The notes under the pieces were generated by a model. That model had not been told where the DNA came from and did not search any database. It saw only the letters and a program-made list of their open reading frames with translations. Of a DNA stretch of 64,000 bases, positions 1 through 8,187 are shown piece after piece (positions within the stretch are counted from its first letter, which is position 1; each line of letters opens with the position of its first letter). Both the position numbers and the translations under genes were made by a program. Source of the DNA: Streptomyces humicola (lineage in GTDB: Bacteria > Actinomycetota > Actinomycetes > Streptomycetales > Streptomycetaceae); assembly GCF_024436035.1 (NCBI RefSeq), contig NZ_JANFNG010000022.1, positions 37,943-101,942 on the forward strand. The letters are read 5' to 3'.

Positions 1-305
1 CCCTGTGGAGAGCTGGGTAGAAAAGATCGCGGGGACCTCCGGATTCGCGAACGTCCGTCACGCCGTGGAACTCAGCGGCGTCTGCCCGGACAGCGCCCAG
101 CGGCGACCCCAGGCCCAATGAGGAATGCATGCCGTTCGGCATCATTCGTTGTCTCGGGGTGGAGCAGCACCGACGGCATGGAGAGCGACCTCCGAGCCAC
201 CTTGTACCGCAAGGACATGATCACGCTGCCGTGATCCCAGTGAGCCGGCCGCACCTGTCGGTCACCTGCGATGCCTCTTCGAGCAGCACAGAACCCCAAC
301 CAGTT

Positions 306-320
306 TGAAAATGAAATCCA
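306..320 (+). promoter_or_regulatory. Zur box upstream of rpmF
   Basis: The 15 bases TGAAAATGAAATCCA match the left half of the Streptomyces Zur operator (TGAAAATGATTTTCA) exactly and its right half in part. It lies about 50 bp before rpmF. A zinc-free L32 gene is a classical Zur target, so gene and site support each other. Confidence 0.65.
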
Positions 321-369
321 CTTGCATGTAGCGTTGGGGCGGAAACCATTTCAGCCGAGGAGCCGCGTC

Positions 370-540
370 ATGGCCGTGCCCAAGCGCAAGATGTCCCGCA
401 GCAACACCCGTCACCGGCGAGCCCAATGGAAGGCGAGCACGCCCGACCTCGTACCGATCACCATCGACGGACGGCAATACCAGGTCCCGCGCCGGCTCGT
501 ACGCGCCTACGAGCGCGGCCTGCTGCTTCCCGAAGGCTGA
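370..540 (+). CDS. rpmF: 50S ribosomal protein L32, zinc-free paralogue
   Basis: A 56-residue protein opening with [20 protein letters not shown], the diagnostic N-terminus of L32. It has no cysteine, whereas the zinc-binding form carries two CxxC pairs in its second half; here that half ends in [17 protein letters not shown]. Such C-minus paralogues replace the zinc form on ribosomes when zinc is scarce. The ATG at 370 is chosen because GAGGAG lies 9-14 bases before it and the family start is exact. A Zur box precedes it, and a truncated cobW-like start follows 8 bases downstream, as in Zur operons. Confidence 0.93.
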   Translation: MAVPKRKMSRSNTRHRRAQWKASTPDLVPITIDGRQYQVPRRLVRAYERGLLLPEG

Positions 541-547
541 TCGCGTC

Positions 548-706
548 ATGAGTGAACGGCTGCCGGTCACGGTCCTGTCCGGGTTCCTCGGCTCCTCGGC
601 ATGCACGGCACCACTGCGGTCTGCTGGGGCACCTTCGTCGGCCGAGGCTGGACGGAATTCCTCGCGGCCCGAGCTGCTGACGATCCGTAGCGACGTGAGT
701 GTATGA
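548..706 (+). pseudogene. CobW/YciC-type GTPase, truncated start
   Basis: The frame opens MSERLPVTVLSGFLG, the typical start of CobW-family metal-chaperone GTPases that often follow Zur-regulated ribosomal protein genes. The Walker A loop (GAGKTT) that should come next is absent: the sequence turns into unrelated residues (SSACTAPLRS) and stops after 52 codons. Inference: an internal deletion removed nearly the whole gene. What follows to about 760 shows no recognisable GTPase end. Confidence 0.6.
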
Positions 707-759
707 CTCCTCGAGCAGCACAGGGTTCGGGCCGTCGGAGGGCGATGCGCGGGCGCAGC

Positions 760-782
760 TGGAAATGAAAACCATTTCAATA
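760..782. promoter_or_regulatory. second Zur-box-like site
   Basis: TGGAAATGAAAACCA followed by TTTCAATA; on the opposite strand the site reads TTGAAATGGTTTTCA, close to the Zur operator. No intact gene follows: the open frame 796-1224 is not recognisable, so the controlled gene may have been lost. Confidence 0.45.
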
Positions 783-1205
783 TAGGGTTGGCTTCATGGC
801 GCGCCCCATCCTGTGTCCGTACATCGAGGCGAAGCAGATACCGGAACCAGTCGGACACTTGCGCTCCAGCAGGGCCCAGGCAGTGGTCCGGTATGGCTCG
901 TCGTGGACATGTACGTCCTCGGTCATCGGCCGCGGCTTCCGTGTACATGCGAGGGCGTCGGCCATGGCCGCCCGTGTGCGTTCCGGCGTCCGCCGTCTCT
1001 GCTACCGAGCGCGCCGCCGTCTGCTGACGCTCATCGAGCTGCAAAGGAGAGTCATGCTGCTGCGCTACCACCGTTCCCGGCAAATGCGTCACCGGGCTTG
1101 CCTGTACCGGCAGTCCGTGCCGGACCGTCGGGATCGGCGAGGCGGGTGGGCGGAGGAGACCGCCTCTGATCCGGCCCGTGCCCACCGCGAGGGAGCCTGG
1201 GGACG
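783..1205. other. no recognisable gene
   Basis: Open frames exist on both strands, including one of 142 codons on the plus strand from 796, but their composition is arginine-rich, none resembles a known family, and ribosome binding sites are lacking. It lies between a Zur-like site and the end of the GH76 gene and may be decayed sequence. Confidence 0.4.
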
Positions 1206-2354
1206 TCAGTACAGGAACCGGTAGTCGGCGGGGTCCCATGCGAGGACGGCATAGATCTGCACCATCGCGGCCTGCTCAAGTGTCTGCGTCCGCATGGAGT
1301 GGGCGGGTTGCGATCGCGTCCGAGCGTCGTTGCCGCCGGAGCCGTCCGTGCCGTCCGTGAAGCGGAAGAGCCCGGTGCTGGTGTCGTAGCAGCGATCCCA
1401 GACGGCGTCTGCGTATCGGGACATGGAGTCGCGGAAGGTGTGGCCCCCGGTCGCCGCGTCGAGCAACAGCAGGTTCTTGAAGTAGATCGAATTGAAGTAC
1501 GGGGGCTGGGAGAGGAGCCCCGTGCCGGTCGTGTAGTGGGCGAGGGACGCCTCCGCGAGGCGCGCCGCCCGGTCGAGATACACCTTGTCGCCGGTGGCCT
1601 CGAGGAGCAGTACATTGACGCCGACGGGCACGCCCTGGTTGTACGACCAGAACGTGGTCTCCACAGCGCCGTCGAGGCTGATGTGGTCCCAGTACAGGCC
1701 CTGCGGGCTCAACAGGCAGCCGTTGGTCCACTCGTACATCGCGCGAGCCCCCGTCAAGTACGGCTCCCGGCCGGTGATCAGATACAGACGCAGCCCGAGG
1801 AATGCTCCCGGCATGTTGGATACGGTGTTGCGGTCACGGCTCCACCCCGCCTGGGTCCAGAACACGCCTCCGGGGAAGGCATGGTGGCGGTCGCTGTCCC
1901 AGCCGGACGCCACGAGTTCGAAGATCTCCTCGGCGCGGGCGAGCGCCTGGCGGTCGCCGCATATCAGGTACCGCTGGACGTCGAGCAGCCCCACCCACTC
2001 GTTGTCGTCGTAGAAGAGGTCGCCGCCGGGCCCGTAGGGGCGCAGCGGATACGAGGCATAGCCGGGCCGCCCCGTCGCGCCGCCTGACGCCATCCAGTAC
2101 CGCTCCTGGCCCACCGCGCGGGCGGCGAGGTCGTCGAGGTAGGCGGTGCCCTGGCTGCCGGGGAGCCCGGCCAGGTCCAGCGTGGCGCCGTGCACCTGGG
2201 AGAACGGCCACTCATAGGAGTACGCATTGTCGCCGGGCGCGACCGGGTACCGCTCGCGGTACAGACCGGAGCCGTCACCAACGGCGAGATGGCACTGCAG
2301 CGCCCGGTAGGCATCCGCCGCCCGCGCCGCGTTCCGCTGCGCCCCTGGACCCAC
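1206..2354 (-). CDS. glycoside hydrolase family 76-like protein
   Basis: A 382-residue protein with the hallmarks of GH76 (alpha-1,6-mannanase type, alpha6/alpha6 barrel): paired acidic residues in FYDDNEWVGL (about residue 115), then GVFWTQ, NTVSNMPGAFLGLRLY, YWDHIS and FWSYNQG. In the family the two adjacent Asp act as nucleophile and acid/base. Related secreted enzymes carry a signal peptide; this frame starts directly in the domain at GTG 2354 (GGAGGG just before), so it is either intracellular or has lost its leader. It likely cleaves mannan or related fungal or mycobacterial glycans. No operon partner is visible. Confidence 0.75.
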   Translation of the reverse strand: MGPGAQRNAARAADAYRALQCHLAVGDGSGLYRERYPVAPGDNAYSYEWPFSQVHGATLDLAGLPGSQGTAYLDDLAARAVGQERYWMASGGATGRPGYASYPLRPYGPGGDLFYDDNEWVGLLDVQRYLICGDRQALARAEEIFELVASGWDSDRHHAFPGGVFWTQAGWSRDRNTVSNMPGAFLGLRLYLITGREPYLTGARAMYEWTNGCLLSPQGLYWDHISLDGAVETTFWSYNQGVPVGVNVLLLEATGDKVYLDRAARLAEASLAHYTTGTGLLSQPPYFNSIYFKNLLLLDAATGGHTFRDSMSRYADAVWDRCYDTSTGLFRFTDGTDGSGGNDARTRSQPAHSMRTQTLEQAAMVQIYAVLAWDPADYRFLY

Positions 2355-2884
2355 CCCTCCACTCTGCCTCCGCCGACGGCGGTCGGCGAGTCGGCCGGCC
2401 TCTGGATCGGTTGCCGGTCCGGTCCAGCAGCTCGCGTCGGCACGTTTGTATCCAGCGCTCCATGAGAGAGTTCATGCCCGCTATCTGGATGCCGGTGAGG
2501 CCACACGAAGGACCTTGACGGGGACGCGCTGGAGCTGATGAAGATGCCCCTTCCCAAGGACCGGGAGGAAAGCTGCGGCCCAGAATTCCGGTACGTCCCA
2601 GCCAAGCTCTGAGCGGCCGTTACCTCGGCCGCGCATCATGAGCCCATGGACTCTGACGAGCTCGGTGACGAGGCGGGCGGTCCTTCAGCCACATTCGCGC
2701 CGCCATCCTGGCGCCGGCATCGATCGTCTGCCAGAAGCCGTGGGCGCCGACGGCGGCGGCAAGCTTCTGTTCCTGTGTGACCAGCTCGTCGACCTGAGCG
2801 CGATCGGCGCCGCACAGTTGCCTGAGGTTGTGCCCGACCTGAAGGAAGCCGACTGACCGGGCCCGGCGGACAGCCGGGTACGCC
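2355..2884. other. no recognisable gene
   Basis: About 530 bases with only short, arginine-rich frames on both strands. A plus-strand frame ending at 2856 (DQLVDLSAIGAAQLPEVV) might be residual coding sequence but could not be assigned. Confidence 0.4.
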
Positions 2885-3010
2885 TTACAAGGCGGGAGCG
2901 GTCGCTCGGCGGATGGTGCGGTCCAAGCGGACGACGATCAGGGCGATGTCGTCGCGGGCACCGCTGCTGACGCCGAGGCGGTTCAGCAGCGCGTCGGGGT
3001 GGCTTCCCCG
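2885..3010 (-). pseudogene. C-terminal fragment of a PP2C/SpoIIE phosphatase
   Basis: The last 40 or so residues of a minus-strand frame read LLNRLGVSSGARDDIALIVV, the characteristic end of PP2C-type (SpoIIE) serine phosphatases common in Streptomyces. Nothing upstream on this strand matches the rest of the domain, so only the 3' end survives. Confidence 0.5.
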
Positions 3011-3248
3011 CGGCGTGCGAGCACACCACCACGGAGGGGCCCAGGTCCCGAAGCGACCAAGCTGCTGGTCAGCTGGCGCCTGGGCCTGCAGGGTCCGACT
3101 GGGAAGGCGTATTTCGTCCTTTCGGGTCCACGCCATCGGCTACCCACCTCGCGCAGGCTGACAGGGTGCCGTCCATACCGCCGGGCACGGTGTCCGCAGT
3201 CAGCGGCCACAAGCCAGGGCCGCCTGATCACGGCCTGGAGGAGGTGCC

Positions 3249-3725
3249 ATGGGTGACAGCAGGCGCGGGGTGGCGGCACGCGCGCGGACGTACACGGTCA
3301 GGTGCGGGAGCTGCGGCAAGGGGAACCGGATTCCGGCCGCCGCCGAGGGCATCCCCAAATGCGGCAACTGTCACAGCCTACTACCGTGGGTCGTGGACGC
3401 CACCGACCAGGACTTCGCCGAGATCGCCGAACAGGCTTCGCTGCCCGTCCTGGTGGACATGTGGGCGACCTGGTGCGGTCCGTGCCGGATGGTCAGCCCT
3501 GCCCTGGAACAGGTCGCGCGGGAAATGGCCGGCCGGATCAAACTCGTCAAAGTAGACGTCGACAGGTCACCGCGGTTGCAGCAGCGGTTCATGGTGCAAG
3601 CCGTACCGACCCTGCTGATCCTCGACCGAGGAAAGGAGATCGCACGGCAGGCGGGCGCAGCGCCACCCCACGTACTGCGGGACTGGGCGGAAAGAGCCCT
3701 CGCAGGCCGCACCCGGCCGACATGA
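3249..3725 (+). CDS. trxC: thioredoxin with N-terminal zinc finger (TrxC type)
   Basis: 158 residues. The N-terminal part carries two cysteine pairs (CGSC near 20, CGNC near 38), the zinc-binding region that marks thioredoxin 2. The thioredoxin fold follows with active site WATWCGPC (about 73-80), then KVDVD and the cis-proline segment VQAVPTLL. It reduces protein disulfides in the cytosol, and TrxC-type proteins are linked to oxidative and electrophile stress. The ATG at 3249 has GGAGGTG at 3239-3245. It is first in a three-gene run with a UBP zinc-finger protein and a cNMP/FAD oxidoreductase, spaced 16 and 33 bases, so probably one operon. The downstream oxidoreductase may be its electron donor, though that protein lacks the usual CxxC. 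Confidence 0.88.
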   Translation: MGDSRRGVAARARTYTVRCGSCGKGNRIPAAAEGIPKCGNCHSLLPWVVDATDQDFAEIAEQASLPVLVDMWATWCGPCRMVSPALEQVAREMAGRIKLVKVDVDRSPRLQQRFMVQAVPTLLILDRGKEIARQAGAAPPHVLRDWAERALAGRTRPT

Positions 3726-3741
3726 GCTCCGGAGGCCAGCC

Positions 3742-4002
3742 ATGACTGTCATGCCCGACCCTCACCTGAGCCTGGTCCGCGACGTCAGGCCCAAGACCCC
3801 GGGTTGCGAGGAGTGCCTGCGCACCGGCATGGGCTGGGTGCACCTGCGCCTGTGCCTCACCTGCGGCCATGTGGGCTGCTGCGACTCCTCACCGGGACGC
3901 CACGCCAGAGCGCACGCGGCGGCCGTCGGACACCCCATCGTCCGTTCACTGCAGCCAGGAGAGAACTGGCGCTGGTGCTTCGCGCACGAGGCGTTCGTAT
4001 GA
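3742..4002 (+). CDS. UBP-type zinc-finger protein
   Basis: 86 residues. Cys/His ligands are spaced as in the zf-UBP fold: CEECLRTG, LCLTCGHVGCCDSSPGRHA, AHAAAVGHP, ending WRWCFAHEAFV. In eukaryotes this fold binds the free C-terminal Gly-Gly of ubiquitin; in actinobacteria small stand-alone versions occur beside thioredoxin or oxidoreductase genes and their role is not settled. The start at ATG 3742 follows GGAGG at 3731-3735; ATG 3751 is an alternative. It lies between trxC and the cNMP/FAD fusion gene in one probable transcript. Confidence 0.82.
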   Translation: MTVMPDPHLSLVRDVRPKTPGCEECLRTGMGWVHLRLCLTCGHVGCCDSSPGRHARAHAAAVGHPIVRSLQPGENWRWCFAHEAFV

Positions 4003-4035
4003 GCCGCCGACCGCAGGCTTGGCGGAGGAGTCGTC

Positions 4036-5730
4036 ATGGATAGCAACGACGCCGTGCAGCACGAGGAGACACCCGACACACACGGTGCTTACCCACGGCT
4101 TTCGGATCAGCAGATCGAGGTGCTCAGCGTATGCGGCGAACAGCGGAAGGTGCGGGCCGGTGAAGTCCTCTTCATGGAAGGTCAGCCCTGCTCCCACTTC
4201 TTCGTCGTGCTCAGCGGCAAGGTGGCGATCGTCGAGGGCTACGGGGTGGACCAACGCGTCGTACACGTACACGGCCCGCGAAGTTTCCTCGGAGAAATGG
4301 GGCTCCTGGAAGGCCAGACCGCCTTCTTCACCGGCGTGGTTACCGAAGACGGCACGATCCTCGCGGTCCCGGTCTCCGAGCTGCGCGGACTACTGGCCAG
4401 CGAACCCGCCCTCGGCGACCTCATCCTCCGCGCATATCTGATGCGCCGCTCAGAGCTGGTGGGACGGGGAGCCGGTTTCCGGATCGTGGGCTCGGAATTC
4501 TCTCCCGACACTTGTCGTCTGCTCCAGTTCGCCGCCCGCAACCGGCTTCCCCATCACTGGATCGACCTGGAGAAGGATCGCCAGGCCGAGGCACTGCTGA
4601 ACCGGCTGGGCATCGCTCCCTCCGAGACGCCCGTTGTGATCCTGGGCGGCGACAAGGTACTCCGCAACCCGGACAGCGCCGAGTTGGCCAACGCGCTGGG
4701 CTTGCGCCGTCCGGCGCCGGAGGCGGACACCCGTGACCTGCTGGTGATAGGCGCCGGACCGGCCGGCCTGGCTGCCGCCGTCTACGCCGCCTCGGAGGGC
4801 CTGCAGACGACCGTGGTGGACGACGAGGCAACCGGAGGCCAGGCGGCCACCTCGTCCCGCATCGAGAACTACCTCGGGTTTCCTGCGGGAATCTCCGGGG
4901 CGGAACTCGCCGAGCGCGCCGTGGTGCAGGCCAGCCGGTTCGGAGCCGAAATCAACGTCCCCGCCGGCGCCGTCGGGCTGGAACGGCGGGACGGCCACTA
5001 TGTCGTCCGGTTCGACGACGGCGCGTCGGCCGCCTCCCGTACCGTCGTTCTCGCCACGGGCGCCCGCTACCGCCGGCTGGACGCCCCGGGCATCGAGGCG
5101 CTGGAGGGACTGGGCGTGCACTACGCGGCCACGATCTGGGAGGCGAGAAGGTGTCGTGCCGACCCGGTCGCGGTGGTGGGCGGAGGGAACTCGGCGGGGC
5201 AAGCCGCACTCTTCCTCGCCCGGCAGTCACTGCCCGTCTACCTCCTGGTACGCGGTGGCGATCTCGGCGCGGACATGTCGCGCTACCTCGTGGACCGGAT
5301 CGAGCGGCATCCGCGGATCAACGTGCTGCTGCACACCGAGGTACGCGAGGTGAACGGCACCAACTGGGTCGAGTTCGTGATCGTGGAGGACAACCGCACC
5401 GGGGAGCGCCGCACCCTTCCCGTGCGCGCGCTGTTCGTCTTCATCGGGGCCGTCCCGTGCACATCCTGGCTCGCGGGAGTGGTGGCGCTCGACTCGCGCG
5501 GCTTCGTGCTCACCGGCCAGGACGCACTGCCTGCCTGCGACGAGGACGAGTGGGGACACCTCGACCGTATCCCCATGGCGCTGGAGACCAATCACCCGGG
5601 ACTCTTCGCCGTGGGTGACGTGCGCAGCGGATCGATCAAGCGCGTCGCCTCCGCCATCGGCGAGGGCGCCATGGCCGTACGCCTGCTTCACCAGCGTCTT
5701 AGGGAGGTGGGAGCGACCGTACCTAGATGA
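4036..5730 (+). CDS. cNMP-binding/thioredoxin-like/FAD oxidoreductase fusion
   Basis: 564 residues in three parts. Residues about 20-140 are a cyclic-nucleotide-binding (CRP-type) domain (GEVLFMEGQPCSHFFVVLSG, FLGEMGLLEGQ). Residues about 150-215 look like a glutaredoxin-like segment (PHHWIDLEKD). From about 230 a thioredoxin-reductase-like flavoprotein follows: FAD motif VIGAGPAGLAAAVYA, GGQAATSSRIENYLGF, NADPH motif VVGGGNSAGQAALFLA, and a late GLFAVGDVR. The redox CATC of true thioredoxin reductases is missing; only a single Cys is seen before the NADPH motif (ARRCRADP). The ATG at 4036 is preceded by GGAGGAG. It probably couples a nucleotide or redox signal to NAD(P)H oxidation for the upstream thioredoxin or zinc-finger protein; the substrate is unknown. 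Confidence 0.85.
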   Translation: MDSNDAVQHEETPDTHGAYPRLSDQQIEVLSVCGEQRKVRAGEVLFMEGQPCSHFFVVLSGKVAIVEGYGVDQRVVHVHGPRSFLGEMGLLEGQTAFFTGVVTEDGTILAVPVSELRGLLASEPALGDLILRAYLMRRSELVGRGAGFRIVGSEFSPDTCRLLQFAARNRLPHHWIDLEKDRQAEALLNRLGIAPSETPVVILGGDKVLRNPDSAELANALGLRRPAPEADTRDLLVIGAGPAGLAAAVYAASEGLQTTVVDDEATGGQAATSSRIENYLGFPAGISGAELAERAVVQASRFGAEINVPAGAVGLERRDGHYVVRFDDGASAASRTVVLATGARYRRLDAPGIEALEGLGVHYAATIWEARRCRADPVAVVGGGNSAGQAALFLARQSLPVYLLVRGGDLGADMSRYLVDRIERHPRINVLLHTEVREVNGTNWVEFVIVEDNRTGERRTLPVRALFVFIGAVPCTSWLAGVVALDSRGFVLTGQDALPACDEDEWGHLDRIPMALETNHPGLFAVGDVRSGSIKRVASAIGEGAMAVRLLHQRLREVGATVPR

Positions 5731-6284
5731 TGCCCGGCGCGAGCACGGCATCGACCTGCACGGGCCGATCGCCGCCAGCACCGCCGCTACGGCCGGCGGC
5801 CCCTTCGGGCAGGACGCGTTCACCATCGATTGGAATCGCGAGCAGGTGACCTGCCCGATCGGCGCCGTCAGCACACAGTGGGCCGAGCGGCATTCCCAGC
5901 AGGGCCTGCCCGTCATCCGGGTCCGTTTCACCCCGGCCGACTGCCGCCCCTGCCCTCACCTGCGAGACTGCGCCAACCCACCCAAGGCCAAGCGCCGCGA
6001 GCTGAACCTGCGGCGCCGGGACGAACACGAAGTTGTCCGCGAGGCCCGCGCTGAGCAGCAGACCGACGAGTGGAAAGAGCGCTACAAGATCCGGGACGGA
6101 GTCGAGGGCACCATGGCCGGGGCGTGTTCCGGTGCGGTCTGCGCAGATCCCGCTACCGCGGCCTGGCGAAGACAGCCTCCAGCACCAGCTCACCGGCGCC
6201 GCGATCAACCTCGCCCGCATCGACGCCCAATTCGCGTACCACGTCAGCGAGATCGTTCCTGCGAAGCAACACGTTGATTCTTGA
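5725..6284 (+). pseudogene. IS1182-type transposase remnant
   Basis: Directly behind the oxidoreductase gene the plus strand encodes the middle and end of an IS1182-family transposase: REHGIDLHGPIAAS, TCPIGAVSTQWAE, CRPCPHLRDCANP, KRRELNLRRRDEHE, RYKIRDGVEGTM. The reading then jumps frame twice: CGLRRSRYRGLAKT in one frame and QHQLTGAAINLARIDAQFA in another, before a stop near 6284. The N-terminal half is missing. It is a degraded insertion sequence. Confidence 0.75.
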
Positions 6285-6320
6285 CGGCTTCACTGGCTGG
6301 GGCAGCGTCGGCACTCTCCT

Positions 6321-6786
6321 CTATGCCCGAGCCGCTTGCAGGCCGACCGTGACGTTTGCCGTCACTGCGCGAATCGGATTCTCAGGGAGGGGGGTCGCCG
6401 TGGCACCCTCGGTGCGAAGTTCCTGGAGCAGCTTCTTGGCTTGAGCCAGGAGTTTCTGCTGGCGTTCGATGCGCTTGATTTGTTCATCGAAGCGTCGCTG
6501 TGCGTGCCATCACTCCCGACTCCCGCAGGACCTTCAGATGGTGCGAGAGCGTCGACTTGGCGATGGGGTAGTCGAGTTGCCCGCAGACCCGGGAGCCTTC
6601 CAGGTGCATGACACGTGCGATGTCCCGCGCCGAGCGTTCGCTCGTAGCGGGTATCCGTTGTGGCAGGCTCCCTCGGCGTCGGCATCGCGTGGAGCTGGCC
6701 TGTCCGGCGTGAAAATCCCGGTTCGGATTGCTGACCCGGGCGTTTGTCTGGCCAGGGTTAGACATCCCATACGCGGTGGGCGTCAA
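6321..6786 (-). pseudogene. winged-helix (ArsR-like) regulator remnant
   Basis: The minus-strand frame ending at 6484 contains ARDIARVMHLEGSRVCG and KSTLSHHLKVLRESGVMAR, a winged-helix recognition region of the ArsR/HTH_20 type. It then stops. In a neighbouring frame coding continues as FDEQIKRIERQQKLLAQAKK down to a stop at 6321, a helical segment that may be the displaced C-terminus or part of another gene. The regulator appears frameshifted and inactive. Confidence 0.5.
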
Positions 6787-6884
6787 GCTGCGGCTTGGTG
6801 TTGGTGTGTCTGCGGCGCCCAGGCGGCGACTTCGTCGTAGGTGCTGCGCTGCGGAGGCAGCCGTGCACGAAACACTGCAGGCAG

Positions 6885-7106
6885 GTCTTCGCGCTGGTGT
6901 GGCAGCAGGTCCCCCGCCACGGCACGCCGCGCCCCGTTCTCAGGCTCGCCGGCCTGGATCCCGACGCACGGTACCGGGACACCCGTACCGGTACCGTGCA
7001 CCACGCGTCGGTACTGACCGGGCACGGGATCGCACCCGAGCTGCCGGCCGGGGACTGGTCGAGCGAAGTCGGCAGACGATGTCGGGTCCCGCACCCGGCC
7101 ACGTAG
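6885..7106 (+). pseudogene. C-terminal fragment of a GH36-type alpha-galactosidase
   Basis: The frame reads PRPVLRLAGLDPDARYRD, TGTVHHASVLTGHGI and LPAGDWSSE, matching the beta-sandwich end of GH36 alpha-galactosidases (LRLAGLDP..YR, HG..L). No catalytic domain is encoded upstream, so only the 3' end remains. Confidence 0.5.
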
Positions 7107-7263
7107 CGGCCCCGCAGGTCAGCGCCTCTGCAGAACTGAAGGCGTGTCACCTCACGGGAGACCGCGCACACTGCTTGACCTTCTGCGATTTCCCGAGTGC
7201 GGTTGCAGCATTAGGAGCGTCATGCCAGTGCCGGAGACCGGTCGGTAATGAGGGCACACGACC

Positions 7264-7881
7264 TCAGTGATCGCGTCGAGGCGTCCTTCCCATTCGGTGC
7301 AGTAGTCGCATCTGCTGCGATGCGTCGTGGTCGAGTACTCCCGGGGGAACGGCAAAGAAACGGTGGGTAGTTTCAACAGCGGTGGGCGTCTCAGGAAGTC
7401 CTTGATAGATGTCGTCGAGGTGCTCGTCGATCCATGCGACGAGGCTGGGATCGAGGGTGTCGTCCAGACCGACAGCCCGGGCGAGATCCCATGTGTGGAC
7501 CGTGGTGTCCGTGATCCTCACGGCTAGTGCTTGCTGGCCGGTCACCGGGCCCAGGGGATAATCCAGAACCTGCTGCAGGGCGCCGGCCCTTCCGAAGGCT
7601 CGTGCGCATTCCTGGACGGATCGGGTGTACGCGCAAGTCGGATCGGTACCCAGCGCGTCAGCATCCCGTAGTCGTAGGAAGCCCGCACCGTCACCACCGT
7701 GCAACAGGCGGACGTAGTTAAGGTTGCCCCGAGTCACGTGGTTGACCAACTGCCGCACGGTCCACTCCGTGCAGGGAGTTGGCCAGGTCCACTGCTCGGA
7801 TTGCACTGCTCGCAGCATTTTCTCAAATCCGCTGCTGGTCAGGAGGAATCGATCGATGAGCCCGTCGAAGAGAATGACCAT
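7264..7881 (-). CDS. TIGR03086-type DinB-like metal-binding protein
   Basis: About 205 residues resembling the mycothiol-dependent maleylpyruvate isomerase/TIGR03086 group: helix with TPCTEWTVRQLVNHV near residue 35, and VHTWDLARAVG near residue 130. The conserved His of these regions are metal ligands in the DinB fold. The role of TIGR03086 members is mostly unassigned; mycothiol-linked chemistry is an inference. The start is uncertain among GTG 7902, ATG 7893 and ATG 7881, with no strong ribosome binding site at any. Confidence 0.7.
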   Translation of the reverse strand: MVILFDGLIDRFLLTSSGFEKMLRAVQSEQWTWPTPCTEWTVRQLVNHVTRGNLNYVRLLHGGDGAGFLRLRDADALGTDPTCAYTRSVQECARAFGRAGALQQVLDYPLGPVTGQQALAVRITDTTVHTWDLARAVGLDDTLDPSLVAWIDEHLDDIYQGLPETPTAVETTHRFFAVPPGVLDHDASQQMRLLHRMGRTPRRDH

Positions 7882-8187
7882 GCGGACCAGCATGCTGGCC
7901 ACGGGCGGCTAATGCCGGTAGCCACTGGCGGCCGTGTCCGGATTCCGGTTTGAGAGTTGTCCGGCCCACACCGAAGACAAGAATGTAAGAAAGTCTGAAT
8001 AATGCTGGCCGCGGGTGCAATTATCACGCAGCGACGTTGCGGGTGCCGATAAATCATCCGCCCAGGTGACGGCCTTGATCACCATGTCTGGCTGCGCCCG
8101 CCGATCAACCCGCTTCTTCACGTAGGCAGCGGCGGGCGGCATCATGATCTGTCGTGCACTCAGTCGGCACCGTTTGAATTTCGTCGC
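7882..8187. other. intergenic, left edge of the biosynthetic cluster
   Basis: About 300 bases between the start of the TIGR03086-type gene and the end of the condensation-protein gene. It is more AT-rich around 7970-8060 than its surroundings. I see no gene, clear terminator or operator. Confidence 0.4.

Noticed and set aside
262..1239. A 325-codon minus-strand frame over rpmF
   Set aside because: No family resemblance; it covers the clear rpmF gene and the Zur boxes.
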